From HKCCE3408 sp039183205 (GTDB lineage: Bacteria > Pseudomonadota > Alphaproteobacteria > Rhodobacterales > Rhodobacteraceae): a DNA stretch of 64,000 nt. The stretch lies in assembly GCA_039183205.1 (NCBI GenBank), contig JBCDBR010000007.1:1-64000 (forward strand), given 5' to 3'. Shown here piece after piece: positions 16,045 through 25,300 of the stretch. Each line of letters begins with the position of its first letter. Within the stretch, counting starts at the first letter, position 1. Below the pieces are notes generated by a model. That model was not told the DNA's origin and searched no databases. It saw nothing but the letters and a program-made list of their open reading frames with translations. Both the position numbers and the translations under genes were made by a program.

Positions 16045-17709
16045 ATGCGACATGCGCTGGCCCTCTCCGTTTTATTGCTTGCACCGGTGCCTGGACTTGC
16101 GGCGCCTGGCGATCTCTTGGTGGAAACCGTGACCGCCGCGCCACGCGATTGCGGGCCGGGTTGGGATGCCGATATGCCGTTGATCGCCTGGGGCGCGGAT
16201 GGCGTGGTGGCCTGGGCCAATGGTGGATCGCTGTCGCCTGACGGTGGGGCGCTTGCCGCGGCCGGATTGTCGCTGGAACTTTCGGTGGAGGACAATTTCG
16301 AGGCCCAGTTAGAGGCCTATTTGGCCTGCGACACCCCGTATCTTCGTGGCACGCTAGGGATGCTGGCCGCGGCTGCGCCCGTGACCGAAGACGACCCGCG
16401 CACCGAACAGGTGGTGATCTTCAAACATTCCTTTAGCGCCGGGGACGGGATTGTCGGCGATGAAGAGATCGGCCAGATTGGCGATCTTGCCGGTGCACGG
16501 ATCGCGATCCAAGCCAATGGTCCGCATGTGGATTTCGTCGGTCGCATCCTCGCGGATGGCGGGCTCAGCTTTGACGATGTTGAGATCGTGTGGACGGCCG
16601 ATCTGACCGGCGATGGCGACACGCCCGGGGCAGCGATGGCCGATGGACGCGCCGATGCTGCGGCCGTCATCCTGCCCGATGCGCGGTTCTTGACGTCGGG
16701 CGGGACCGTGGGGACAGGTGCCGAAGGTTCGGTCCGTGGCGCCACAATCTTGATCTCTACGCAAGAGGCGGCCTCGGTTATCGGCGATTATATCTCTGTC
16801 CGGGCGGACTATTTCGACGCCCACCGCGATGAGATCGCGCAGATGGTCAACATCTTCTTCCAAGCCGAAGAGGAGATGCGCCGCTTCATGGCCGCCGATG
16901 GCGATGCGCGGCAGACCCAGATGGCCGAGCTTATGGCCGATGAATTCCTTGGCGGCCTACCGGTCGAGGAAGGGGTCTTCTTGTGGCAAGACGCGATCAC
17001 CGATGGCTGGTCCGGCAATGCCAGGCATTTTGCCGATCCCAATGAGCCGCGGAGCTATGCCGTCTTGCTCGAAGAGGTCAATATCGCGTTGCGCGGGGCA
17101 GGGCGGCTTTCGGTGCCGGCGGCATTGGCAACCGCGGAATGGGATTTCACCGCGCTGACCGACGGGCTGAGCGATCTTGATGAACGCCAGATTGCCGCCT
17201 TCGATCCCGAAGCCGCCGCGGCCGCAGTACGGACCTTGCGCCGGACGGGACAGCTTGATGCCAATACGCGGATCGATTTCGAAGTGTTTTTTGCGCCGGA
17301 CTCAACCGAGTTTCCAATTGCGCTCTATGAAGCTGACTTTGTCGAAATCTTGCGCCTGGCTTCGACCTATTCAGGCGCGATTATCACCGTCGAGGGCCAT
17401 TCAGATCCGCTTTATTATTTGCAGCGCGAACAAGATGGTGCGGATAATGCGGAATTGCGCGCGATCCGAACATCGGCGCAAAACCTCTCGCTCGACCGGG
17501 CCATTGCGGTGGTGGATGCGCTGTCCGGCTATGCCGGTGACACGGATTTGCGGATTAATCGGGACCAATTCACGGTCGATGGGGTCGGGATCACCAGCCC
17601 GCGTCACGACCCTCCGCAAACCGAAGCGCAATGGCGTGAAAACATGCGCGTCGTCTTCCGCGTTCTGACGGTGCAGGCGGAGGCCACGACCTTCGCGCCG
17701 CTGCAATAG
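16045..17709 (+). CDS. Periplasmic solute-binding-like domain fused to C-terminal OmpA domain
   Basis: 554 residues from ATG 16045 after GAAAGGACCCC. A Sec signal peptide (about 1-19) is followed by a type II binding-protein-like region (about 25-400) with GDEEIGQIGDLAGARIAIQ and HVDFVGRILADGG, similar in layout to NMT1/PstS/taurine-type proteins. Residues from about 410 to 545 are an OmpA domain: FEVFFAPDSTEFP, ITVEGHSDPLYYL, SLDRAIAVVDALSG and RENMRVVFRVL. A binding domain tethered to peptidoglycan suggests a sensor or fixed receptor rather than a shuttle for an ABC transporter; none is adjacent. The gene lies 16 bases after the XpaC-like gene. Confidence 0.72.
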   Translation: MRHALALSVLLLAPVPGLAAPGDLLVETVTAAPRDCGPGWDADMPLIAWGADGVVAWANGGSLSPDGGALAAAGLSLELSVEDNFEAQLEAYLACDTPYLRGTLGMLAAAAPVTEDDPRTEQVVIFKHSFSAGDGIVGDEEIGQIGDLAGARIAIQANGPHVDFVGRILADGGLSFDDVEIVWTADLTGDGDTPGAAMADGRADAAAVILPDARFLTSGGTVGTGAEGSVRGATILISTQEAASVIGDYISVRADYFDAHRDEIAQMVNIFFQAEEEMRRFMAADGDARQTQMAELMADEFLGGLPVEEGVFLWQDAITDGWSGNARHFADPNEPRSYAVLLEEVNIALRGAGRLSVPAALATAEWDFTALTDGLSDLDERQIAAFDPEAAAAAVRTLRRTGQLDANTRIDFEVFFAPDSTEFPIALYEADFVEILRLASTYSGAIITVEGHSDPLYYLQREQDGADNAELRAIRTSAQNLSLDRAIAVVDALSGYAGDTDLRINRDQFTVDGVGITSPRHDPPQTEAQWRENMRVVFRVLTVQAEATTFAPLQ

Positions 17710-17719
17710 GAGTGTGAAG

Positions 17720-18448
17720 ATGCGACGCCGTCAGTATCTTCAGATTATCATCGTCCTGGCCGTCGGGCTGTGGGTCTTGCGCGATACCTTTTTCTTTGCC
17801 GCCGCACCCAACCCGGTGGAGCCCGATTGGGCCGCCATCACCGCTTGGCCCGGGGCAGAGGCCGCAGAGGTTGAGGCGCAGCCCGACCCAAATCGGACGT
17901 TCACCGCGATTGTGCTGGACGATAGCGGGTCAATGGGCACCGATATCGAGCCGGCAAAGGCGGCGGTCTTGGCCACGATTGCCGCGCTGCCCGCCGATGA
18001 CCGGGTGGCGGTCATTGCGCTCAACGATGGGTTGATCTTGCCATTTTCGGCGGTGGAAGAGGCGCAGCGCATCCTGCCAGAGCGGCTTTCCCGTGTGACC
18101 AGCGACGGCTCCACCCCGCTGACATCGGCCATTCAAACCGCGCGGCGATCGTTGGCCGGTGAGGCCGCGCGCGTGGGTGCCTTTGGCACGTACCGGATTT
18201 TGGTCACCACGGACGGTGAGGCCGATAATGGCGATGCGCTGCGCGACGAGATCGAGGATTTGGCCCGAGTGACGCCAATCCAGGTTGCGACAATCGGCGT
18301 AGGGATTGCCGACCGTCACGTTTTGGCACGCCCTGATCTAGCGGCCTTTGTCACGGTGCGCGATATCTCAGGTCTGGCCGCGGCCTTGCAATCGGCAATC
18401 GCCGAGGAACAGGATTTCACCGCCATCACCAGCTTTGAGGAGAACTAA
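17720..18448 (+). CDS. Membrane-anchored von Willebrand factor A (VWA) domain protein
   Basis: 242 residues. ATG 17720 is preferred to GTG 17714 because AGGAG (17708-17712) is then spaced seven bases. An N-terminal hydrophobic helix (about 7-27) places the rest in the periplasm. The VWA domain has a complete MIDAS start, DDSGSMG at 67-73, then DGSTPLTSAI and TTDGEADNGD supplying the conserved Thr and Asp. VWA domains bind partners through a metal. It is ten bases downstream of the SBP-OmpA gene and one base upstream of the last gene, so it is presumably part of one envelope complex. Confidence 0.82.
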   Translation: MRRRQYLQIIIVLAVGLWVLRDTFFFAAAPNPVEPDWAAITAWPGAEAAEVEAQPDPNRTFTAIVLDDSGSMGTDIEPAKAAVLATIAALPADDRVAVIALNDGLILPFSAVEEAQRILPERLSRVTSDGSTPLTSAIQTARRSLAGEAARVGAFGTYRILVTTDGEADNGDALRDEIEDLARVTPIQVATIGVGIADRHVLARPDLAAFVTVRDISGLAAALQSAIAEEQDFTAITSFEEN

Positions 18449-18449
18449 A

Positions 18450-19064
18450 ATGGGCCGGCGCGTGGATTTGAACTGGGACGAATGGAACCCTGGCCTCGAT
18501 ACCGATCACATGACCATCGCGGAGGTCTTGGCCACGTTGCCTGCCGCCAATGCCGCCGATGTGCCCGACGTGATCAAGAAATACGAAAACCCCGAGAGCC
18601 CCGATGCGTTACCCGGTGCGATCCATCTTGACCGCCATGATTGCATCCATGTGCTGTTGGGCCGCGGCCTACATGTGCAGGATGAGGCCTTTATCATCGG
18701 CGTGACCATGGGCGCAGCCTCCGACATCACCGAAGCGCATGTCGATACGTTCATTCGGGTCTCGACCACCGAATATCCAAAGCATTGGCGGTTTGAAGAG
18801 GCGCATATCCCGTCCTACCGGCTTGGCGTTGGCTTTGCGCGCGACAACATCCCCGGTAAAGACCTTCACCTGATCCCGCTTGAGGATGAGCCTTGGCAAT
18901 CCATGGGGGTGGAGGCGGCGCGGAAAGCGCTTGGCATCTCAAAACACGAATTGCGCGCCTATTACCGCAAAGCAGAGCTTTTGGTACCGGGCAGTCGCGC
19001 CACGCGGCGGCTCGACACGTCGGCACATCGTCCCGATGGCGATTTGAACCGCCCCAAAGAGTGA
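18450..19064 (+). CDS. Uncharacterised protein with Coq4-type zinc motif
   Basis: 204 residues from ATG 18450, with GAGGAG upstream inside the end of the VWA gene. No signal peptide or membrane helix. HDCIH at 63-67 and Glu79 give HDxxH-x11-E, the pattern known as the zinc-ligand motif of the ubiquinone-biosynthesis protein Coq4; the surroundings (CIHVLLGRGLHVQDEAFIIG) also echo Coq4 (GxG then E). The remainder is not obviously Coq4, and no ubiquinone gene lies nearby. It may be a distant Coq4-fold protein acting with the envelope operon. Function unknown. Confidence 0.65.
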   Translation: MGRRVDLNWDEWNPGLDTDHMTIAEVLATLPAANAADVPDVIKKYENPESPDALPGAIHLDRHDCIHVLLGRGLHVQDEAFIIGVTMGAASDITEAHVDTFIRVSTTEYPKHWRFEEAHIPSYRLGVGFARDNIPGKDLHLIPLEDEPWQSMGVEAARKALGISKHELRAYYRKAELLVPGSRATRRLDTSAHRPDGDLNRPKE

Positions 19065-19082
19065 CCGTGCGTGTTCGCCGTG

Positions 19083-19982
19083 CTAGGGCGCAACACCGGT
19101 TGCACTTGGGACTTCGATCACGTCGACCGCTTGGTCCGTCGTATGCGCTCCGGCTGACCGCAAGATGCCTTTGACTGGCGCGACATCGGCGTAATCCCGG
19201 CCATAGGCCACGGTGATATGATCCGCGCCGGCCGCCACGGCATTGGTTGGATCGATTTCGATCCAGCCCGCCCGCAACCCGCACCACGCCCGCACCCAGG
19301 CATGCATCGCATCGGCCCCATCGAGCCGTTTCTGGCCCGGCGGCGGCAACGTGCGCAAAAAGCCCGAGACATAGCCTGCCGGGACACCGATGGCCCTAAG
19401 ACCGGCAATCAGGATATGGCTGAAATCCTGGCACACGCCGGATCGTGCGGCAAAGGCCGTGGCCGGCTCGGTCGTGACATCGGTTGCGGTCGGATCAAAG
19501 GCCATCGTGGCATGGATCGCGGCGGCGGCGGCGCGCACAACGCCGAGGGTGGAGCTTTGGCCGCCAATCGCATCTTTGACAAACGCGGTTATCGCAGGGT
19601 CCGGCATGGCGCGTCGCGACGGGGCGGTAAAGTGGTGCGGGGCATCTGGGCCGAGGGCTGCAACCGCCGCGATGTCGCCCGCGAGCGCGTCAAGCTCAGT
19701 CGAAAGATCAAGTCCGGTTGCCTCAGAGGATCGGCGTACCCGTCCGCCAAAGCGAAAGGTGATCTGATCCAACGGTTGATCATGCACCATCTCGGTCAGC
19801 AAATTACCGAAAAAGTCCGTTGCTTGGGCTTGCGTGCCGGGCGGAGGGTCGGCCGCCACATGCCCGTTGAGCACGTCTTGCCCGGCGGTCCATCGCGGCA
19901 AAAGGCGCAAGAGCGTGCGGCTGGACCGCGCCGGCGCGGTGTAATCATAGCTGATTTCAACCCTGACGTCGTAAACCGGCAT
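19083..19982 (-). CDS. Transglutaminase-like protein (BTLCP/TGc family)
   Basis: 299 residues from ATG 19982, with GGATAG at a suitable distance; ATG 19994, four codons upstream, is the alternative and would overlap the ATP-grasp gene by 8 bases. An N-terminal bacterial transglutaminase beta domain is followed by the papain-like core with Cys184 (SGVCQDFSH), His227 (AMHAWV) and Asp244 (IDPTN), all three catalytic residues present. Cytoplasmic by lack of a signal. It is the last gene of a three-gene leftward cluster with ATP-grasp/alpha-E and a giant transglutaminase-DUF2126 protein, a conserved set thought to form or cleave amide-linked peptides. Substrate unknown. Confidence 0.88.
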   Translation of the reverse strand: MPVYDVRVEISYDYTAPARSSRTLLRLLPRWTAGQDVLNGHVAADPPPGTQAQATDFFGNLLTEMVHDQPLDQITFRFGGRVRRSSEATGLDLSTELDALAGDIAAVAALGPDAPHHFTAPSRRAMPDPAITAFVKDAIGGQSSTLGVVRAAAAAIHATMAFDPTATDVTTEPATAFAARSGVCQDFSHILIAGLRAIGVPAGYVSGFLRTLPPPGQKRLDGADAMHAWVRAWCGLRAGWIEIDPTNAVAAGADHITVAYGRDYADVAPVKGILRSAGAHTTDQAVDVIEVPSATGVAP

Positions 19983-19986
19983 AAAG

Positions 19987-22383
19987 CTATCCAAAATAAA
20001 GCGCGCTCAGCGCCATGGATAGCGCGCGGATTTCTGTCCGTATCTCTGAGAGTTTCGCCGTTGTCAGCGTGTCGGGCCGGGCCACGGCAAGATCAGTCGA
20101 CAAGGTCAAAAGCCTCCGGCCCGGCTCTGACAGAATATGGCTTTGGCGCGCGCGGGGCAGCGCCTCTTCCAGGGCGCGCATGGTTTCGATTTGATGTGTT
20201 AAACCGCGCGGATTTTGCGCGTCGAGCGCCAGCAGATCGATGATCGTGGCGCGGTTGGTTTGCACCGCATAGCGGCGCCGATGCGTGATCTGGCTGTCGC
20301 CGATTTCCACCGCGACATCAAAGCAGCCCGGCGGAGTCGCCGGATCGGCCAGGCGTTCCAGGACATGCGCCATTGCCTCGGCGCGCTCCAAGGCGCGTCC
20401 TAGGCTCAGAAACCGCCAGCCGGTATCTTGGAACATGTTTTCGTGGACGAGACCGGAAAACCCGGCGAGCTTGCGCAGCAGAACACCATGGGCCTGAGCC
20501 GCATCGTCGCCCGGGCTTACGCCGGCAAAACCGCGCGCACTGCCCGAGAGATCGCTCAAGGCCCGCCAACCATCGGGGGAAAACCGTTCTCGCACTTTGC
20601 CAGCGCAGCCGCGCGCGGCGTCGAAGACCGCCAACAGGACTTTTGGCAGTGCGTCGTCCCGGTCGACATCATAGGCTTTGAGCACTTGGGCAACGCGGTC
20701 CAAAACCGGCAAAACCCGCCCCTCGGCCTCATCCAGACGCAAGTGGTACGCGCGCAGCAAACGCACGATCCCTTCGGCGCGTTCAACATAACGGCCGAGC
20801 CAAAAGAGGTTATCCGCTGTGCGCGCCGGCAGCGCGCTTTGCGTTCGGCGCACAAACACACTGGATTGCGTCGGGGTCAAACTGTCGGTGCGGACCGGTT
20901 GATCGCCGATCACCCAAACATCCGAGACCGAGCCGCCCCGCTGCATGGCAAGTGCGGTCGGGTCCTCTGACCGGCCGATCCGGGCATAGCCACCGGGCAT
21001 CACCGTCCAGCCATCAACGGTGCGCGCGGCAAACACCCGGATGACCATCGGACGTGGCATCAGCGCGCCATCGACCATGGCTGGTGTCGTCGAAAGCCGC
21101 ACCGATTCCTGGCCCACCATATGCGCCCCATCTCGATCCAAAAGCGCATCGAGACCGGCGCCGGCCGCATCGCGCATCGCCGCCCCAGAAAACGTCGTCT
21201 GATCGGGCTCAAAGGGCATCTTGGCCGAATGCGCCAGGCCCAACATCATCTGATCCCGGTTTGCCCGGACAAAGGCCCGCTCGGCCGCTTGGCCGCACCA
21301 CCATGTGGCGATGTTCGGAATGGCCAGCGCGCGGCCCAAGACCCGTTCGGCAATGCGTGGGAAGAAGGCGAGAAAAGCGCGCGATTCGAGCACACCCGAC
21401 CCAAGTGCGTTGATCAGGCCCACCTGGCCGGCGCGGATTGCCGAGACAAGCCCAGGTGTTCCGATCGCAGAACCTTCGTCAAGCTCAAGTGGGTCGGCGA
21501 ACCGGCTATCAAGCCGCCGCCAGAGCGTGGCAACGGGCTGCGGCCCGGCCACGGTCTGCACCATTACACCGCGCGAGGTGACTTGAAGGTCTTCACCCTC
21601 AAGGAGCATCAGCCCCAGATAGCGCGCGATATAGGCGTGTTCGAAATAGGTATCGGTATGAGGCCCCGGGGTCAGGATCGCAGCCCGACCCGCGCCATCC
21701 GCCGGCAGCATCGCATCGCGAAAGGCGCGGAAGAAACCGGCCAGACGCTCGACATTCGCTGTGGCGTAGTGATCTGAGAAGACCTTTGACGTCGCAACCC
21801 GGTTTTCCAATGCAAATCCCGCGCCCGATGGCGCTTGTGTCCGGTCGCCCATCACCAACCAAGAGCCATCCGGGGACCGGCCGACCTCAAAGGCCAGAAA
21901 ATGCAGAAAATGGCCGCTTTGCGGGGCCGCGCCGACCAATGGCCGCATCCATTCCGGGTTTTCGGCCACCAAGCTTGCCGGCAGCAGGCCATCGCGCACC
22001 AACTGCGCCGGGCCGTAAAGATCGGCCATGACCTGTTCGAGCAGTTCGGCCCGTTCAATCAGGCCCGCCGATAACGCACGCCATTCCTCTGCCGCGACCA
22101 AGATCGGAATGTGGCTGAGCGGCCAATCCCGCTCGGCCGAGCTTAGATCGGCATTGTATTGGCGATAGAGCACGCCGGCATCGTGCAGGTACTGATCGCC
22201 CCGTGCAAAGCGCTGCGCCAAGCGGTCCGGCGATTGCGCGCCGAGATAGGACACAAAGCGCTGCCAGACGGGATTGATCGTGCCATCGGCCAGCATCAAT
22301 TCGTCGGCGACGCCCGGCTTGGGCGCGTAATCGGCCAGCAAGGCCGGTACATGCTGGTCTTGCGCGCTGGTGGACCGGGTCAT
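19987..22383 (-). CDS. Circularly permuted ATP-grasp type 2 protein fused to alpha-E domain
   Basis: 798 residues. The N-terminal part (about 1-480) is a circularly permuted ATP-grasp type 2 domain: ILTPGPHTDTYFEHAYIARYLG, LLEGEDLQVTSRGVM, LWRRLDSRFADPLEL and NALGSGVLESRAF. The C-terminal part, from about 495, is the alpha-E helical domain: ARTADNLFWLGRYVERAEGI. In many genomes these are two proteins; here they are one. ATP-grasp activity suggests peptide-bond or amide-bond formation. Three bases separate it from the stop of the giant gene upstream. Confidence 0.9.
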   Translation of the reverse strand: MTRSTSAQDQHVPALLADYAPKPGVADELMLADGTINPVWQRFVSYLGAQSPDRLAQRFARGDQYLHDAGVLYRQYNADLSSAERDWPLSHIPILVAAEEWRALSAGLIERAELLEQVMADLYGPAQLVRDGLLPASLVAENPEWMRPLVGAAPQSGHFLHFLAFEVGRSPDGSWLVMGDRTQAPSGAGFALENRVATSKVFSDHYATANVERLAGFFRAFRDAMLPADGAGRAAILTPGPHTDTYFEHAYIARYLGLMLLEGEDLQVTSRGVMVQTVAGPQPVATLWRRLDSRFADPLELDEGSAIGTPGLVSAIRAGQVGLINALGSGVLESRAFLAFFPRIAERVLGRALAIPNIATWWCGQAAERAFVRANRDQMMLGLAHSAKMPFEPDQTTFSGAAMRDAAGAGLDALLDRDGAHMVGQESVRLSTTPAMVDGALMPRPMVIRVFAARTVDGWTVMPGGYARIGRSEDPTALAMQRGGSVSDVWVIGDQPVRTDSLTPTQSSVFVRRTQSALPARTADNLFWLGRYVERAEGIVRLLRAYHLRLDEAEGRVLPVLDRVAQVLKAYDVDRDDALPKVLLAVFDAARGCAGKVRERFSPDGWRALSDLSGSARGFAGVSPGDDAAQAHGVLLRKLAGFSGLVHENMFQDTGWRFLSLGRALERAEAMAHVLERLADPATPPGCFDVAVEIGDSQITHRRRYAVQTNRATIIDLLALDAQNPRGLTHQIETMRALEEALPRARQSHILSEPGRRLLTLSTDLAVARPDTLTTAKLSEIRTEIRALSMALSALYFG

Positions 22384-22386
22384 CGA

Positions 22387-25300
22387 TCACAGCCCAGGCG
22401 CACGACGCAGGTCCAAGAGGTGCGGAAAATCGGGATGGGAAACCTCTGCGGTGGGCCAGTATTGCCCCGCAGAATGACCCATCTTTTCGAACCGCGCCAG
22501 ACGTCGGGCCTCGGCCTCGTTCCCATTAACCGGGAACGTGTCGTAGTTGCGCCCACCGGGATGGGCGACGTGATAGGTGCACCCTCCAATCGCACGACCG
22601 GACCAAGTATCGAAAATGTCGAAGGTCAGCGGCGCATTGACCGGCAAGACCGGGTGCAGCGCATCGGCTGGCTGCCAGGCTTTGAACCGGACCCCGCCAA
22701 TGCCACCGCTTAGCGGCACGGATCGGCGGTTGCAGGCCACAAGATAGCGCGCCGGATCGGGCGCGGAGAGCTTGACCTGCATCCGCTCGACAGAGCTGTC
22801 GGTATAGCGCACCGTTCCGCCGATGGCGCCGCGTTCGCCCAAAACGTGCCATGGCTCCAGCGCTTGGCGTAGCTCCAGATAGACATCGCCGTAGCTGGCC
22901 TCACCGCAAAACGGAAACCGGAATTCGGCCTGCGCCTTGAACCAATCGGGATCGAGCGGCAGCCCGTGATCGGCCAGATCGCGCAGCACGTCCTGAAAAT
23001 CCTCCCAAACGTAATGCGGCAGCATGAACCGGTCATGTAGCTGCGTACCCCACCGCGCGGGCTTACCTTTCAGCGGTGCCTCCCAGAACCGCAAAAGAAG
23101 CGCCCGAATAAGCAGTTGCTGGGCAAGGCTCATCCTTGGATCGGGCGGCATCTCAAAGCCACGGAACTCGACCAGGCCAAGCCGCCCCGTTGGCCCGTCC
23201 GGCGAGAATAACTTGTCGATGCAGATCTCCGCGCGATGCGTATTCCCGGTGACATCGATCAGGATGTTGCGCAGCAATCGGTCAACAAGCCATGGGGTCG
23301 GGGACGGCCCATCGCCCGGATTAGGGATTTGGGAGAGCGCGATTTCCAGCTCATAAAGCGTGTCATGGCGCGCCTCGTCGATCCGCGGGGCCTGGCTGGT
23401 CGGGCCGATGAACGTGCCAGAAAACAGGTAACTCAGCGATGGATGGCGCAACCAGTAGAGGATCAGGCTGCGCAAAAGATCGGGTCGGCGCAAAAACGGG
23501 CTATCCCCCGGCGTCGCACCGCCCACAACGACGTGATTGCCGCCCCCGGTGCCAGTGTGTTTTCCGTCGATCATGAATTTATCGGCGCCCAGGCGGGTGG
23601 CGCGCGCCTCGGCATAGACCGCTTCGGTGATCGCCTTGAGCTCATCCCAATCATGGGCAGGATGGACGTTGACTTCGATCACGCCAGGATCGGGCGCCAC
23701 CTTGATCACATTGATCCGGGGATCACCTGGCGGCCCATAGCCCTCGATATGAACATTCAAGCCCAGTCGCGCCGCACTGTCTTCGGCGGCCGCCAAAAGC
23801 AGGAGGTAATCCTCCAACCGCTCCACCGGCGGCATGAAAAGACACAAGCGCCCGTCGCGTGGCTCCACCGCAAGCGCTGTGCGCACGGTATCGCTGTCAG
23901 AGGCTAAAACCTGCGGGCGGATGTCTTGCGCTTGGGTTGCATCAAGGCGGCTCTGGGCAGGTTGTTTGCGCTCGGCGGCAAGCTCGGCATGCATATCCGG
24001 CAAAGGCCCGCGTTCGATCGTCGGATCGGTCGGATAGATATAGGGATAGGCCGTGGGCTCGATATGCGGCAAAGTCTCAAGCGGCAAGCGATAGCCAACC
24101 GGGCTGTCGCCCGGGATCAAAAACAATTGCCCGCGGCGGGTTTCCCACACTTCCGATAGCCATTGCGGCGCGGTTGCTTTGCTTTGCCAACGTTGGATCG
24201 GCAACACAAACCCGGCAGGCTCGGTCAATCCCCGGTCAAAAACCCGCGCGATCCGGGCGCGCGCCTCGGCATCTTTGAGTTCCGAATTTGCCGGAGAGAC
24301 GTTGACCGGTAGGCTCGCCTCTTTGACCAGCCATTCGGCCGGGTCTTCAAAAGCGGGCTTCACAAATGACGGATCGACATTGAGACTTTCGGCTATTCCC
24401 GACAACAGCGCCTCTGCCTCGGCGGGTCCGGCGCCGGTGTCGTCACCTTCTTCGGCAATGCGCGCGCTATCTTTCCAGATCGGCGCGCCATCGCGCCGCC
24501 AGTAAAGCGCAAAGGTCCAACGCGGTAACGTCTCGCCCGGATACCACTTGCCTTGGCCATAATGCAGCAGACCGCCTGGTGCAAATCGCGCCTGAAGCCG
24601 CCGGATAAGCGCGTCGGCCAAGCCGCGTTTGGTCGGGCCCACGGCATCGGTGTTCCACTCGGCTGCCTCGAAGTCGTCGATGGAGACAAAGGTCGGCTCT
24701 CCCCCCATGGTCAGCCGCATATCCGCCGCTGCCATGCGCGCATCCACCTCTTGGCCAAGCGCATCCAAGTCCTGCCACGCGGCCTCGGAAAAGGGTTTGG
24801 TGATGCGCGGATGCTCGCTGAGCCGCGTCACCGTCATATCAAATTCAAATCCGGTCTGGACATCGGACGGGCCGCTAAAGCCGCCCGCGATTGGGGCGGC
24901 ATTTGCGAAATGCGGTGTCGCGGCCAGCGGGATGTGGCTCTCACCGGTGAGCAGCCCCGATGTTGGGTCGAGCCCGATCCAGCCCGCACCGGGCAGATAA
25001 ACCTCGACCCAGGCGTGCAAATCTGTGAAATCATGTGCGGTGCCCGAGGGGCCATCGAGCGCTTTGAGATCGGGTTTGAGCTGGATGAGATAGCCCGAAA
25101 CGAACCGCGCCGCGAACCCCAGATGCCGTAAAATCTGGACAAGAAGCCAGGACGAATCCCGGCACGATCCGCGCGCCAGCGATAGCGTCTCTTCGGCCAG
25201 TTGCACGCCGGGCTCAAGCCGGACGATGTAGTCGATGTCTCGCTCGATCTGCGCATTGAGTTCCACCAGAAAATCGACGGTGCGGGTGCGCGTGCGGGGA

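Noticed and set aside
19218..20243. Open frame of 341 codons opposite the transglutaminase and ATP-grasp genes
   Set aside because: Spans the junction of two confident genes on the other strand; composition is low-complexity and no motif is visible.
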